The notes: a model not told the origin generated them from the sequence alone. A stretch of 33,502 bases of DNA from Pseudomonadota bacterium (GCA_027619995.1 JAQCGR010000007.1:1-33502), one strand, 5' to 3'; shown: positions 1-12,375, numbered from the stretch's first letter. Numbers and translations: made by a program.

Positions 1-1368
1 GAGACTGACGGCGAATATTTTCTCGACGCTTCGGATCGCCTCGGGGGTCGAGAAGATCACCACCCGGTCGCGCGCCTTGATCGCGGTATCGGGCCGCGGC
101 AACATGACTTGGCCGTCGCGCAGGATCGCGCCGACGATGATGCCCTTGGGCAGGCGAGCCTTGGCCAGGGGCACGCCGACCAGGCTGGAGGTCTCCAGCG
201 CCTCGGCCTCGATCACCTCGCCGACTCCTTTGCGCAGGGAATGCACCGCCCGGATACGGCCCCGGCGGACATGCTGGAGGATGGTCGAAACGGTGATCTC
301 CTGGGGCACGACGACGACATCCACACCCAGGGTCGTGATCAGCGATTCGAAGGTCATATTGTTGACCAGGGTCAGGGCGCGGCGGGCACCATAGCGCTTG
401 GCCAGCAGCGAGCAGAGGATATTGACCTCGTCGTCGTTGGTGACCGCGACGATGGCCTCCGCCGAACTGACATTGGCCTCCTCGAGGATCTCCGGATCCA
501 GGGCGTCGCCGTGGATCACGACGGTCTGGCTCAGGCTCTGGGCTGCGTATTCCGCCCGCGCCTTGCTGTGCTCGATGACCTTGGCGGTGACGCCGGGATG
601 GGCGTCTGTCTCCAGTTCCTGGGCGAGGTAGAGGCCGATGTTGCCGCCGCCGACGACGATCACCCGGCGCGCCTCGCTCTCCTCATGGCCGAAGGCCGCC
701 ATGCCGCGCGCGACATGGTCGTTATCGACCGCGAAATAGACGTCGTCGCCGGTCAGCATCTGATCGTCGCCTCGGGGCACGATGACCTTCTCGGCGCGGA
801 TGATCGCGACAATCGTGATGTTGAGTTCCGGAAACAGGTCGGTCAGCTGGCGCAACGGGGTGTTGATGATCGGGCAGTCGTCGGTGATATGGACCCCGAT
901 CACCCGTACCCTGCCATCGGCCAGGGGCACCGAATCGAAGGCTCCGGGAACCTGGAGCCGGCGGCCGATCGCCCGCGCCACTTCGATTTCAGGCGAGATG
1001 ATGACGTCGATCGGCAGATGATGGCGGCTGAACAGATCCGCCCAGATCGGCTGCAGATAGGTCTGGGAGCGGACACGCGCGATCTTGGTCGGCACGTCGA
1101 ACAGCGAATGGGCGACCTGGCAGGCCACCATGTTCACCTCGTCCGCGTAGGTCACGGCGATCAGCATGTCGGTATCGCGCGCGCCGGCCCGTTCGAGCAC
1201 GCTGGGATGCGAGGCGTAGCCCACGATTCCGCGCACATCGATGGAATCGCTGATCTTGCGGACGAGATCCTGGTTCTGGTCGATGACCGTGACTTCGTTA
1301 TCCTCGGTCGCCAGATGACGCGCGATATTGGAGCCGACCTGGCCCGCACCGCATACGATAACCTTCAT
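1..1368 (-). CDS. trkA: Trk system potassium uptake protein TrkA (3' end outside window)
   Basis: Minus-strand translation from ATG at 1368: MKVIVCGAGQVGSNIARHLATEDNEVTVIDQN..., then a second nucleotide-binding repeat RRVIVVGGGNIGLYLAQELE; two TrkA_N/TrkA_C repeats. Open to window position 1 without a stop, so absent from the ORF track. Confidence 0.93.
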   Translation of the reverse strand, partial: MKVIVCGAGQVGSNIARHLATEDNEVTVIDQNQDLVRKISDSIDVRGIVGYASHPSVLERAGARDTDMLIAVTYADEVNMVACQVAHSLFDVPTKIARVRSQTYLQPIWADLFSRHHLPIDVIISPEIEVARAIGRRLQVPGAFDSVPLADGRVRVIGVHITDDCPIINTPLRQLTDLFPELNITIVAIIRAEKVIVPRGDDQMLTGDDVYFAVDNDHVARGMAAFGHEESEARRVIVVGGGNIGLYLAQELETDAHPGVTAKVIEHSKARAEYAAQSLSQTVVIHGDALDPEILEEANVSSAEAIVAVTNDDEVNILCSLLAKRYGARRALTLVNNMTFESLITTLGVDVVVVPQEITVSTILQHVRRGRIRAVHSLRKGVGEVIEAEALETSSLVGVPLAKARLPKGIIVGAILRDGQVMLPRPDTAIKARDRVVIFSTPEAIRSVEKIFAVSL

Positions 1369-1507
1369 TCACGTCGCTCCGCCAAAGTCTGACCGCAAAG
1401 CATGGTCGCAACGCATGATCAGGGGCATGGTCAAAGGCTTGCCCCTGGGGCCGTATAGACCGGCTACGGCCTACTCCCCGCCCCCGACAGCGTCAAGCCG
1501 CGGTTTC

Positions 1508-2917
1508 CTATTCCTCGCCGTCAGGCCCGCGCGTGGATCCGGCCACGCCGAGATTCTTGAGCTTACGGTGGAGCGCCGAACGCTCCATGCCGACGAAGCT
1601 GGCGGTGCGGGAGACATTGCCTCCGAAACGCGTGATCTGGGCCAGCAGATACTCGCGCTCAAAAATTTCGCGCGCCTCGCGCAGGGGCAGGCCCATGATC
1701 TCGCCCGAACGGTCGCCGTTCAACGCCGGCGGCGCGGTCGAGCCGATCTCCGGCGGCAGCATATCGGCCCGAATCGGCGTTCCCGCCTCGCCCGGACTCA
1801 TGATCAGCAGCCAGTCCGCGACATTGCGCAACTGACGAACATTGCCCGGCCAGTCATAAGCCTGCAGCGCGGCGAGGGCATCCTCGCCCACAGCACGAGG
1901 CTGGATGCCCGAAACCTCTGAGGAACGCTTGATGAAATGCTGGGCCAGCGCGGGGATGTCGTCGCGCCGCTCGCGCAAGGACGGCACCTGGATCGGCACC
2001 ACGTTCAGGCGGTAGTAGAGGTCCTCGCGAAACCGGCCGGCTTCGATTTCCGCCGTCAGGCTACGGCTGGTGGTCGCGACCACGCGCACGTTCACCTCTA
2101 CCCGCGGCCCCCCCCCGCCCATGCGCTCGAAAGTCTGTTCCTGCAGCACGCGCAAGATCTTGCCCTGGGTCTCCAGCGGCATATCGGCGACCTCGTCGAG
2201 CAGCATCGTGCCGTTATGCGCCCGCTCGAACGCACCGACCTTGCCTTGTCCCGAAGTGCCATTCGCCGCGGCCTGCACGCCGAACAGCTCCGACCCCATG
2301 CGGTCGGGCTCCATATTCGCGCAATTCAGCACGACAAAGGCGCCGTCCGCCCGGCGTGACTGGTCGTGAATCAGCCGCGCGACGACCTCCTTGCCGACTC
2401 CCGCCTGGCCCGTGATGAGGACCCGGCTGCTGGTCGGCGCGACGCGGTCGATCGCCTGGCGGATCTGCTGGACAGCGTTCGACTGGCCGATCAGTTCGGT
2501 CGACGAGCCGGCCCGCAGGCGCAGTTCCGCATTCTCGCGGCGCAGATCCGCTGCCTCCATCGCACGCTCGATCAGCAGCAGCAGGCGGTCGGTCTTGAAC
2601 GGCTTCTCGATGAAATCGTAGGCGCCGCGCTTGATGGCCGAAACCGCCGTTTCGATATTGCCGTGGCCGCTGATCATGACCACCGGCAGGTCCGGATGAT
2701 CGGCCTTGATGCGGTCGAGCACTTCGAGCCCGTCGAGGCGACTGCCCTGGAGCCAGATATCGAGAATCACCAGATTGGGTCGACGGACGGCGACGCTCTG
2801 CAGCGCCGCATCACTGTCAGCGGCCTCGCGCGGCTCATAGCCCTCGTCCACCAGAATGGCGGCTGTGAGCGAACGGATGTCCGATTCGTCGTCGACGATC
2901 AGAATGTCACGTGACAT
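1508..2917 (-). CDS. ntrX: Nitrogen assimilation response regulator NtrX (sigma-54 AAA+ family)
   Basis: 469 aa; receiver domain MSRDILIVDDESDIRSLTAAIL, AAA+ domain, C-terminal Fis-like HTH; adjacent to ntrY. Confidence 0.93.
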   Translation of the reverse strand: MSRDILIVDDESDIRSLTAAILVDEGYEPREAADSDAALQSVAVRRPNLVILDIWLQGSRLDGLEVLDRIKADHPDLPVVMISGHGNIETAVSAIKRGAYDFIEKPFKTDRLLLLIERAMEAADLRRENAELRLRAGSSTELIGQSNAVQQIRQAIDRVAPTSSRVLITGQAGVGKEVVARLIHDQSRRADGAFVVLNCANMEPDRMGSELFGVQAAANGTSGQGKVGAFERAHNGTMLLDEVADMPLETQGKILRVLQEQTFERMGGGGPRVEVNVRVVATTSRSLTAEIEAGRFREDLYYRLNVVPIQVPSLRERRDDIPALAQHFIKRSSEVSGIQPRAVGEDALAALQAYDWPGNVRQLRNVADWLLIMSPGEAGTPIRADMLPPEIGSTAPPALNGDRSGEIMGLPLREAREIFEREYLLAQITRFGGNVSRTASFVGMERSALHRKLKNLGVAGSTRGPDGEE

Positions 2918-5264
2918 AGGGTGCGATCTTACTTTTACGTTCGGATTGTTCTTCTCGACGGCGCTCGTCCGTCGCCGCTTTTTTGCCCCCGACGTCGAAT
3001 ACCAGGCGAACCTGCGCCCCGCCCCCGGGCCGGTCCTCCAGGATCAAATCCCCTGCATGATCTTCCATGATTTTCTTGACGATGGCCAGACCCAGGCCCG
3101 TGCCCTTCGTCCGCGTCGTGACATAGGGCTCGGTCAGCCGGTCGCGTTCGTCGACGGGCAGGCCCCGCCCGTTGTCCCGCACGACGATTTCGATATCCCC
3201 TTCCTCCGCCACCACACCCAGTTCGATCATCCCCTTGGGCCGGTCCTCGTCCGGCAATTCCCGCCCCTGGATCGAATCCGCCGCGTTCTGAAGCAGGTTG
3301 GTCAGGGCCTGCGTGATCTGGCGCCGGTCGCAACGCACGGTCACCTCGGCATCCGCGCCGGTGATGGTATAGGCGATCTCTGGATTGGCCGTGCGCTGGA
3401 GGAAGAACGCGTCACGGCAAACTTCGCCCAGATTCTCGATCTTCATCACCGGCGCCGGCATCCGGGCGAAGGCCGAGAATTCGTCGACCATCCGGCCGAT
3501 ATCGCCGACCTGGCGGACGATCGTGTCCGTGCAGGCGACGAAGGTTTCCTTGTCGCTCGTGATCTCGCCCAGATACTTGCGCTTCAACCTTTCAGCGGAA
3601 AGCTGGATCGGGGTCAGCGGATTTTTGATCTCATGGGCGATGCGCCGCGCGACATCGGCCCAGGCCGCCTTGCGCTGGGCCGAAAGAAGCTCCGAGATAT
3701 CGTCGAAGGTCACGACATAACCGACGATATCGCCCGCCGACCGCTCCACGGTGGCGCGTGCCAGGAAGGTCCGGGCGCGGCCCGCGCGCTCGACCTTGAT
3801 CTGCGCCTCCGAGAATCCCTGGCTGCGTTGACGGGCGAGGCGGATAAGCTCGCGGAACTCGGGCACGACTTCGTTCAGCGGCTTGCCGATCTCGCCCTCG
3901 ATCTCCATCGAAAGCAGGGTCGAAGCCGAGCGGTTTGGCAGGTTGATCCGCGCATCTCGGTCGAGTCCAATCACCCCGGCAGACACGCCGCCCAGGACGG
4001 CCTCGGTGAAGCGCCGGCGCAGATCGAGCTGCTGATTGGCTTCGACGAGTTCCTGGCGCTGGGTCTCCAACTGGCTGGTCATCCGATTGAAAGCCCGGCT
4101 CAGGGTGCCGAGTTCATCCTCGGGTACGCTCTCGATCACCCGGGCGGAAAGATCGCCGCCGCGCACCCGTTCCGCCGCTTCGATCAGCGCGCTGACCGGC
4201 CGGGCGAGCTGTGTCGCGAAGGTCAACCCGACCCAGACGGCGGCAAGCAGGAGAAGCAGGGCGAGGACGGTAAACATCATCGCGAAATTGATCTGCAGGT
4301 CCCAGCGCGTTTCCTCGAGATCGACGTAGGCGGCGACCGCCTCCTGTGTGCGTTGGACGTGATTGATCACGCTGGCATCGACGAAACGCCCGACATACAG
4401 GAAGGTATCGACCAGCCGGTCCAGGCGAACCAGCGCGCGCACCCGGTCCTCGGAATCGTTGGTCATGACGGCGACTTCGCCCTCGCGGGCCTTGTCCAAC
4501 GCCCAGCCCGGGACTGGGTCGAATTCCAGCGCAAAGCTGAGGCCGGAGCGGGAGATGACCTGCGTGCTGCCGTCGATGATCACCGCTTCCGGCAGGCCGC
4601 GCAGCGAAGCATGGGCCGACAGCACGCGATCGAGCAGGTCGCGGTCGTTCCAGATCACCGGATTTTCGCGGATCAGGTCATGGGCCATGGCCAATACATC
4701 GGCGCGGATCGTCTGCTGGTGCTCGCCCAGATAGGCATCGGCGACCGCCAGGGATTCGCTCAATGCCGTCCGCACCCGATCGCTGAACCAGGCCTGCACG
4801 CCGAAATTCAGGAACAGGACCGATGCGACGGCGACGACGATGGCCGGGGTCACGGCCACGATGCTGAACAGCATGACCAAGCGGATATGCAGGCGCGCGC
4901 CCGCCAAGCCCCGCCGCCGCTCCGTCCAGACCTGGACGATGCGCCGCGCCACCACGGCGCCCAGCGCGAGCAGGATGACCAGATCGATATTGAGGAGAAT
5001 CAGAACGATAGACTGATCGGGAGCCGACGGCTGGGTCAGCGCGATATAAGTCGCGATCCCGGAGATGCCGGCCGCGATTGTCAGGGCATAGGCAAGCTTG
5101 CGGGCCAGATGGGTGCGCACGGCCCAGGCCTGAAGCCGAAGCCCGCGCTTCGAGATGCCGGACGGCACCACAATCTCGCTGTCGGGTCGGGAATCGGCGC
5201 TCATACCCTCATCCGTCATTCGGCGAAGTGCGTCCCCCGACGCGCGCGCCGCTCTGCGCCCCAT
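2907..5264 (-). CDS. ntrY: Membrane sensor histidine kinase NtrY
   Basis: 785 aa; N-terminal TM segments, HAMP, PAS, HisKA (RRIAHEIKNPLTPIQLSAERLKRKY), HATPase (TKGTGLGLAIVKKIMEDHAG); 3' end overlaps the ntrX start. Confidence 0.93.
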   Translation of the reverse strand: MGRRAARASGDALRRMTDEGMSADSRPDSEIVVPSGISKRGLRLQAWAVRTHLARKLAYALTIAAGISGIATYIALTQPSAPDQSIVLILLNIDLVILLALGAVVARRIVQVWTERRRGLAGARLHIRLVMLFSIVAVTPAIVVAVASVLFLNFGVQAWFSDRVRTALSESLAVADAYLGEHQQTIRADVLAMAHDLIRENPVIWNDRDLLDRVLSAHASLRGLPEAVIIDGSTQVISRSGLSFALEFDPVPGWALDKAREGEVAVMTNDSEDRVRALVRLDRLVDTFLYVGRFVDASVINHVQRTQEAVAAYVDLEETRWDLQINFAMMFTVLALLLLLAAVWVGLTFATQLARPVSALIEAAERVRGGDLSARVIESVPEDELGTLSRAFNRMTSQLETQRQELVEANQQLDLRRRFTEAVLGGVSAGVIGLDRDARINLPNRSASTLLSMEIEGEIGKPLNEVVPEFRELIRLARQRSQGFSEAQIKVERAGRARTFLARATVERSAGDIVGYVVTFDDISELLSAQRKAAWADVARRIAHEIKNPLTPIQLSAERLKRKYLGEITSDKETFVACTDTIVRQVGDIGRMVDEFSAFARMPAPVMKIENLGEVCRDAFFLQRTANPEIAYTITGADAEVTVRCDRRQITQALTNLLQNAADSIQGRELPDEDRPKGMIELGVVAEEGDIEIVVRDNGRGLPVDERDRLTEPYVTTRTKGTGLGLAIVKKIMEDHAGDLILEDRPGGGAQVRLVFDVGGKKAATDERRREEQSERKSKIAPYVT

Positions 5265-5268
5265 CGGA

Positions 5269-6746
<1,478 letters not shown>

Positions 6747-6756
<10 letters not shown>

Positions 6757-7883
6757 TCCTCCGGCGCGCTCTCCGGCGCGCCATGCACGGGCAGTCGGAT
6801 CGTAAAGACGGTCTCGCCCGGCCGACTGTCGAAATCGACCGCCCCCCCGTGGTCTCCGATGACCTTGGCGACCAGGGCGAGGCCCAGGCCCGAGCCGTCG
6901 GACTTGCTCGTCACGAAAGGATCGAAAAGGCTCGCCCGCACCGCTTCGGGAACACCGATCCCGTTGTCGATCACCCGCAAGGTCAGAGGCAGATGAACCC
7001 GCTCCCCGGTCGGGCCGGACACGCGAACGCCATGTTCATAGGCCGTTTCAAGACGAATCGTGCCGCCCGCCTCGCCACTCGCCTCGGCCGCGTTCTTGAC
7101 CAGATTGAGCACGGCCTGGATCAGCAGGTCGCGATCACCCCGGACGGGGGGCAGCGATGGGTCATAGGCATCGACGAAGCGCAGGTGGCTGGCGAAACCG
7201 GATTCGGCGATGTGCCGCACATGCTCCGTCACGTCATGGATATTGACCGCGTTCTGGCGCGGCAGGCGTGCGCCGGAGACGGCCTCGACCCGGTCGACCA
7301 GGGCCACGATACGGTCGACTTCCTCCCGGATCAAGCGAGTCAGCGCCTTGTCTTCCTCGTCCAAGCCCTGCTCGACGAGCTGGGCCGCGCCGCGGATGCC
7401 CGATAGCGGATTCTTGACCTCATGGGCGAGCATGGCGGCGAGGCCGGAAATCGAGCGTGCCGCGTGGCGATGCTGAAGACGTTCGTCCAGCCGCCGCACC
7501 CCGGCCGCCTGTTCGAGCGAAACCACCGCCGCGCCCGGGCGCTCGGCAATCGGTGCAACATGCAGATTGACCAGGCGCCGTCCGGTCCAGGGCGTGTCGA
7601 TGACCAGATCGTATTCGGCGAGGCTGCCGCCGGCGGCGACGGCATGATCGATCAATGCCCGGATCGAGCTGTCGGCAGGCAGGAATTCGTCCAGCGAACG
7701 GCCGATCATGCGGCCGATCGAAACATTGAAAAACTGCTCGGCCGCCGCATTGCCGTAGGACAGCCTGCCGTCGGGTTCGAGAGCCAGCACGGGCGCGGCC
7801 AGGGACGAGAGAATCGAATCGCCGCTCTGCATCTCCGGCTCGGAAGCCAATTGCACGGGACGGATCGGCGCGGGCGCTGTCAC
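6747..7883 (-). CDS. ntrB: Nitrogen regulation sensor kinase NtrB (NRII)
   Basis: 378 aa; PAS, H-box [18 protein letters not shown], ATPase domain; overlaps ntrC start and dusB end. Confidence 0.94.
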
Positions 7884-8863
7884 GCGGCGTCCCGCTCCTC
7901 TTCCGCGCCGAAGAAGGCGCGGACCTCCGCGCGCACCGCCTCGGGCTCGGTCAGGCGATTGACCCGCTCGCGGAAGGCCGCCGCATCGCGCAGCCCCCGG
8001 GCATACCAGGCCAGATGCTTGCGCGACGCGCGCAGCCCCTTGAAAGCCCCGTGATGGATCAGCATCGCCTCGAAATGCTCAAGCGCAACCGCGCCGCGCG
8101 CCGCCGGCGATGGATCGACCGGCGCTTCGCCCTGGCGGAGATAGCGCGCGACCTGGGCCGGAAACCACGGCCGGCCATAGGCGCCGCGCCCGATCATCAC
8201 GCCATCCGCGCCGGATTCGGCCAGACAGCGCGCGGCATCCTCCACCGTGTCGATATCGCCATTGGCGATCACGGGGATCGACACCGCCGCCTTGACCCGC
8301 CGGATAAAGGACCAGTCGGCCCGGCCCTCGAAAAACTGGTCCCGGGTCCGGCCATGCACCGTGATCGCCTGGATGCCGCAGGCTTCGGCGATACGGGCCA
8401 GATTGGGCGCATTGCGATTGGCCATGTCCCAGCCGAGCCGCATCTTGAGCGTCACCGGAAGGCTCACGGCGCCCACCGTCGCCTCCAGAATTCGCGCGGC
8501 GTGGATTTCGTCCCGCATGAGGGCCGAGCCGGCATGTTTGTTTACGATCTTCTTCACCGGGCAACCGAAATTGATATCGATGATCGCTGCCCCGCGATCC
8601 TCGTTCAGCTTGGCCGCCTCGCCCATGATTTCCGGCTCGTGACCCGCCAACTGGACGGATGTCGGCCGCTCCTCTGTCCCGGCGGCAAGCTTATGGGATT
8701 CCATGGTCTGCCGGATCACCGATTGGGACGCGATCATCTCTGTCACGTCCAATCCCACGCCATAACGCCGCACCAACCGACGGAACGGCAGGTCCGTGAC
8801 CCCCGACATGGGGGCAAGCACCACCGGGTCGCTCAGAGTGACGGGGCCGATAGAAATGCTCAT
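7880..8863 (-). CDS. dusB: tRNA-dihydrouridine synthase DusB (NifR3)
   Basis: [35 protein letters not shown]... [19 protein letters not shown]; canonical nifR3-ntrB-ntrC order. The ORF extends to 8968; start at 8863 chosen because the family begins near this point. Confidence 0.92.
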   Translation of the reverse strand: MSISIGPVTLSDPVVLAPMSGVTDLPFRRLVRRYGVGLDVTEMIASQSVIRQTMESHKLAAGTEERPTSVQLAGHEPEIMGEAAKLNEDRGAAIIDINFGCPVKKIVNKHAGSALMRDEIHAARILEATVGAVSLPVTLKMRLGWDMANRNAPNLARIAEACGIQAITVHGRTRDQFFEGRADWSFIRRVKAAVSIPVIANGDIDTVEDAARCLAESGADGVMIGRGAYGRPWFPAQVARYLRQGEAPVDPSPAARGAVALEHFEAMLIHHGAFKGLRASRKHLAWYARGLRDAAAFRERVNRLTEPEAVRAEVRAFFGAEEERDAA

Positions 8864-9037
8864 TTCGTAGGCACTAAATTCCACTGCTTGGAAATTGGGC
8901 ACACCATAGCGACGGGACTCATCGCGGTAAACGCCGCTTTTGGCCCGTGGCATGGGACTCCGCCTCATGGTAAGGGACTAGTCCAGCGTCGCCGGCCCCG
9001 CCGATTGCCGGCATCGAGTATCTCCAAGAGATTGGCC

Positions 9038-10225
9038 ATGACCCGCACCGTCGCCCTGATCGTCGCCGCCGGCCGCGGCACCCGCTTCGGCGGCCCCGTG
9101 CCCAAGCAATACCGCGCCCTGGGCGGGCGGGCGGTGCTGGCCCGAACGATCGCCGCCTTCCGCGACCATCCGGCCATCGACGCCGTGCGCGTCGTGATCC
9201 ATCCAGACGACCGCGCGCGCTTCGACGCGGCGGTCGCGGGCCTTGACCCGCTGCCGTCGGTCGACGGCGGCGCCAGTCGCCAGGATTCCGTGCGTCTGGG
9301 TCTGGAAAGCCTGGCCGGGGATGCGCCGGATCTGGTGCTGATCCACGACGCCGCCCGGCCCTTTCTGGACGCCGCCGCCATCGACCGGGTGATCGCGGCC
9401 CTGTCCGAGGCCGAGGGCGCGATTGCCGCCCTGGCCGTCACCGACACGATCAAGCGCCAGGACGAGGACGGTAACAGTGCGGGCACCGTCGATCGTACCG
9501 GGCTCTGGCGCGCCCAGACGCCGCAGGGCTTCCGTTTTCCGGCGATTCTGGCCGCCCATCGGTCGGCCCCGGCCGAGGGTCTGACCGACGATGCGGCTGT
9601 CGCCGAACTGGCCGGCCTGTCGGTGCGGCTCGTTCCCGGCGACGAACGCAATTTCAAGATCACCACCGAAGCCGATCTGATCCGGGCGGAGGCCATGTTG
9701 ACCGACTCACCGCAATCCGCCCCCCCGGCCTGGGAATTCCGCACCGGGATGGGTTACGACGTCCATCGCTTCGGCCCCGGCGACCGGGTCTGGCTCTGCG
9801 GCGTGGAACTGGCTCATGACCACGGCCTCGTCGGCCATTCCGACGCGGATGTCGGGCTTCATGCCCTGACCGACGCCATCCTGGGCGCGATCGGGGCAGG
9901 CGATATCGGCCATCATTTCCCGCCCTCCGACCCGCAATGGAAGGGCGCGCCCTCGGATCTGTTCCTGGCCCATGCCGGGCGCCTGGTCGCCGAACGGGGC
10001 GGTTCAATCGCCCAGCTCGACGTCACCCTGATCTGCGAGAAGCCCAAGATCGGCCCCTACCGGACCGCCATGGTGGCCCGCGTCGGCGAGATACTCGGCC
10101 TGGCCCCGGATCGGGTCAGCGTGAAGGCTACCACCACCGAACGCCTGGGCTTCGCCGGGCGCGGCGAGGGCATGGCCGCCCAGGCCATCGCCACCGTCCG
10201 CCTGCCCGCCGACGGCACGGGTTGA
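9038..10225 (+). CDS. ispDF: Bifunctional IspD/IspF: MEP cytidylyltransferase / MECDP synthase
   Basis: From ATG 9038: [30 protein letters not shown] (IspD) fused to [25 protein letters not shown] (IspF); IspDF fusions are known in Alphaproteobacteria. The upstream part of the 736-aa ORF is read-through. Confidence 0.94.
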   Translation: MTRTVALIVAAGRGTRFGGPVPKQYRALGGRAVLARTIAAFRDHPAIDAVRVVIHPDDRARFDAAVAGLDPLPSVDGGASRQDSVRLGLESLAGDAPDLVLIHDAARPFLDAAAIDRVIAALSEAEGAIAALAVTDTIKRQDEDGNSAGTVDRTGLWRAQTPQGFRFPAILAAHRSAPAEGLTDDAAVAELAGLSVRLVPGDERNFKITTEADLIRAEAMLTDSPQSAPPAWEFRTGMGYDVHRFGPGDRVWLCGVELAHDHGLVGHSDADVGLHALTDAILGAIGAGDIGHHFPPSDPQWKGAPSDLFLAHAGRLVAERGGSIAQLDVTLICEKPKIGPYRTAMVARVGEILGLAPDRVSVKATTTERLGFAGRGEGMAAQAIATVRLPADGTG

Positions 10226-10229
10226 GCCG

Positions 10230-10706
10230 GTGAACGGGCCCGTCCGCCGCGATCTGTCCTGGTGGGCCGCCACCTGGTTCGGCTCGGGCGCATTGCCCAA
10301 GGCGCCCGGAACCTGGGGCTCCCTCGCCGCCCTGCCCTTCGCTTGGATCATTCAGACCGGCCTCGGACCGGTCGCCTTGGTCGCGGCGGCCCTGGTCGTG
10401 TTCTTCCTTGGCATCTGGGTGTCGGAGCATACGGCGCGCGACATGGGCCATTCCGATCCGGGCCAGATCGTGATCGACGAAGTTGCCGCCCAATGGCTGG
10501 TCCTCGCCGTCGTGCCGGCGAGTTGGCAGAGCTACCTCGCCGGCTTTGTCCTGTTCCGGCTGTTCGATATCCTGAAGCCCTGGCCGATCCGCCAGATCGA
10601 ACGCCGGCTCGGCGGCGGCTTTGGCATCATGGCCGACGATATCCTGGCGGCGATCTATGCCGCGCCCTTCCTCATCACCCTTTCTTGGTTTAAGATTATT
10701 TTATGA
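10230..10706 (+). CDS. pgpA: Phosphatidylglycerophosphatase A
   Basis: GTG start; WFGSGALPKAPGTWGSLAALP, GQIVIDEVAAQWL motifs, TM helices. Confidence 0.88.
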   Translation: MNGPVRRDLSWWAATWFGSGALPKAPGTWGSLAALPFAWIIQTGLGPVALVAAALVVFFLGIWVSEHTARDMGHSDPGQIVIDEVAAQWLVLAVVPASWQSYLAGFVLFRLFDILKPWPIRQIERRLGGGFGIMADDILAAIYAAPFLITLSWFKIIL

Positions 10707-11191
10707 ATACCAATATATTACATGGTCTTGTTAAGGAAGTACTTGAGCAATACAGAGAGGCTCATCTGCGCATCGCGACGGCGGAATCCTGCACCGGCGG
10801 GATGATCGCCGCGGCCCTGACCGCCGTCGCCGGCTCCTCGGATGTCTTCGAACGCGGCTTCGTGACTTATTCCAACGAGGCCAAGGCCGAACTGCTGGGC
10901 ATTCCCATAGCCCTCATCATTGCGCATGGCGCGGTAAGTGAACCGGTCGCCCGAGCGATGGCGGAGGGCGCCCTCGCCCATTCGGCCGCCGAGGTCGCGG
11001 TCAGCGTAACGGGCGTCGCCGGCCCCGGCGGCGGGAGTCCGGCCAAACCCGTGGGCCTGGTCTTCATCGGCGCCGCGGGCGGCGGCGATGCAACAGTGGT
11101 CGAGCGCCATATCTTCACCGGCGATCGCGACTCGGTTCGCCTCGCCTCCGCGCGGGCCGCCCTCGATCTGCTTTCCCGTCGGGTCGGTTGA
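10703..11191 (+). CDS. CinA-family nicotinamide-nucleotide amidohydrolase (short form)
   Basis: RIATAESCTGGMIAAALTAVAGSSDVFERGFVTYSNEAK ... SVTGVAGPGGGSPAKPVGLVF; ATGA overlap with pgpA. Confidence 0.92.
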   Translation: MNTNILHGLVKEVLEQYREAHLRIATAESCTGGMIAAALTAVAGSSDVFERGFVTYSNEAKAELLGIPIALIIAHGAVSEPVARAMAEGALAHSAAEVAVSVTGVAGPGGGSPAKPVGLVFIGAAGGGDATVVERHIFTGDRDSVRLASARAALDLLSRRVG

Positions 11192-11207
11192 GTCTCGGCC
11201 CAGACCT

Positions 11208-11930
11208 ATGACCATGACGGATATACCGGGCCGCGCGGTCCTTTGGTCTTGCCTGAGCGCCGTTGGCCTCTTCGCCCTCGGCGGCGGGATCTTCTATGGG
11301 ATCGGGGAATGGCGCGCCGAACCCCTCAGCCCCTTGGTCAGCCTTCTCTGCGGTTTCGCCATCGAGGTCGTCGCCCTCGTCCTGCCGCTCTACCTCTTTG
11401 TCGTCCGGCGCCATTGGCGCGGTTGGGCGGCCCTGGGATTCGTGCCGACGCGATTCGGGGCCGTCGCCCTCGCCCTCCTGGCCTGGATCGTCGCCATGCC
11501 CCTGATCGGTTTCGCCGAGGAGGCCTTCAGTGCCTGGCTCGACCTCGGCGACCGCAATCCGCAATTCGACTCGATCGGCGATTTGCTCGGCAGCCCGATT
11601 ATGCTCGGCGTCGCAATCCTCGCGATCGGCGTGATCGTGCCCATCGCCGAGGAGGCCTTCTTTCGCGGGTTGCTCTTCGGCTGGCTGCGCGGCCGCCTGG
11701 GGCTGGCCGCGGGCGTGCTGCTGAGTTCGCTGCTGTTCAGCGTGGTGCATGTCTTCGACGTCGTGCTGCTGCCGGTTTTCCTGCTCGGCATCCTCTTCGC
11801 CGTGATCTACACCCTGAGCAAGAGCCTATGGCCGGCCATCATCGCCCATGGCACGCACAACACGCTCCAGCTCGCTTGGCTCTATGCGGCGGTGAATTAC
11901 GACTTTCCCCTGCCCGGCTTCAACGCTTAG
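11208..11930 (+). CDS. CPBP-family intramembrane metalloprotease (Abi/CAAX-like)
   Basis: Likely ATG at 11208 (MTMTDIPGRAVLWS); hydrophobic; IAEEAFFRGLLFGWLR (EExxxR) and SVVHVFDV, GTHNTLQ motifs. Confidence 0.88.
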   Translation: MTMTDIPGRAVLWSCLSAVGLFALGGGIFYGIGEWRAEPLSPLVSLLCGFAIEVVALVLPLYLFVVRRHWRGWAALGFVPTRFGAVALALLAWIVAMPLIGFAEEAFSAWLDLGDRNPQFDSIGDLLGSPIMLGVAILAIGVIVPIAEEAFFRGLLFGWLRGRLGLAAGVLLSSLLFSVVHVFDVVLLPVFLLGILFAVIYTLSKSLWPAIIAHGTHNTLQLAWLYAAVNYDFPLPGFNA

Positions 11931-12375
11931 GCGCGACGCCGCCTGGCCCGTAGAGAACTTTCGCGCGCGTCTCGAAGGCGGCGACCATGCGGCGCACGGC
12001 TTCGTGGAAGAACGCCCCGATCACGGCCTGCAACATGCGCGAGCGGAACTCGAAATCGACATAGAAGCCGATCACCGTGCCGCCATCCGGGGACGATTCG
12101 AATATCCAGTGGTTTTCCATGTATTTGAACGGGCCGTCGGCATAGCGCACGTCGATCCGGTTCGGCCGCTCGAGAATGACGCGCGAAGTGAACCGCTCGC
12201 GGATCATCTTGAAGCCAATCACCAGATCGGCCTGGATGACATCGCCCTCCCGCTCTCGGATGCGCGCGGCCACGCACCAGGGCAGGAATTCAGGATAGGA
12301 TTCGATATCCGCGACCAGTTCGAAAAGCTGGTCCTGCGTATAGGGCAGATTACGCCTCTCGGCATGGCTGGGCAT
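11920..12375 (-). CDS. RatA/Coq10-like START-domain protein (ubiquinone-binding)
   Basis: 151 aa; PYTQDQLFELVADIESYPEFLPWCVAARI; in conserved position downstream of lipA. Confidence 0.88.
   Translation of the reverse strand: MPSHAERRNLPYTQDQLFELVADIESYPEFLPWCVAARIREREGDVIQADLVIGFKMIRERFTSRVILERPNRIDVRYADGPFKYMENHWIFESSPDGGTVIGFYVDFEFRSRMLQAVIGAFFHEAVRRMVAAFETRAKVLYGPGGVAPKR

Noticed and set aside
109-1392. 427-aa plus ORF at left edge
   Set aside because: Antisense to trkA, which reads cleanly on the minus strand to the window edge.
1449-1471. ggccgta...tacggcc hairpin between ntrX and trkA
   Set aside because: 7-bp stem without a T-tract; too weak to call a terminator.
8015-9037. N-terminal extension of the 736-aa plus ORF upstream of ispDF
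   Set aside because: Antisense to dusB; real IspDF begins at ATG 9038 ([19 protein letters not shown]).
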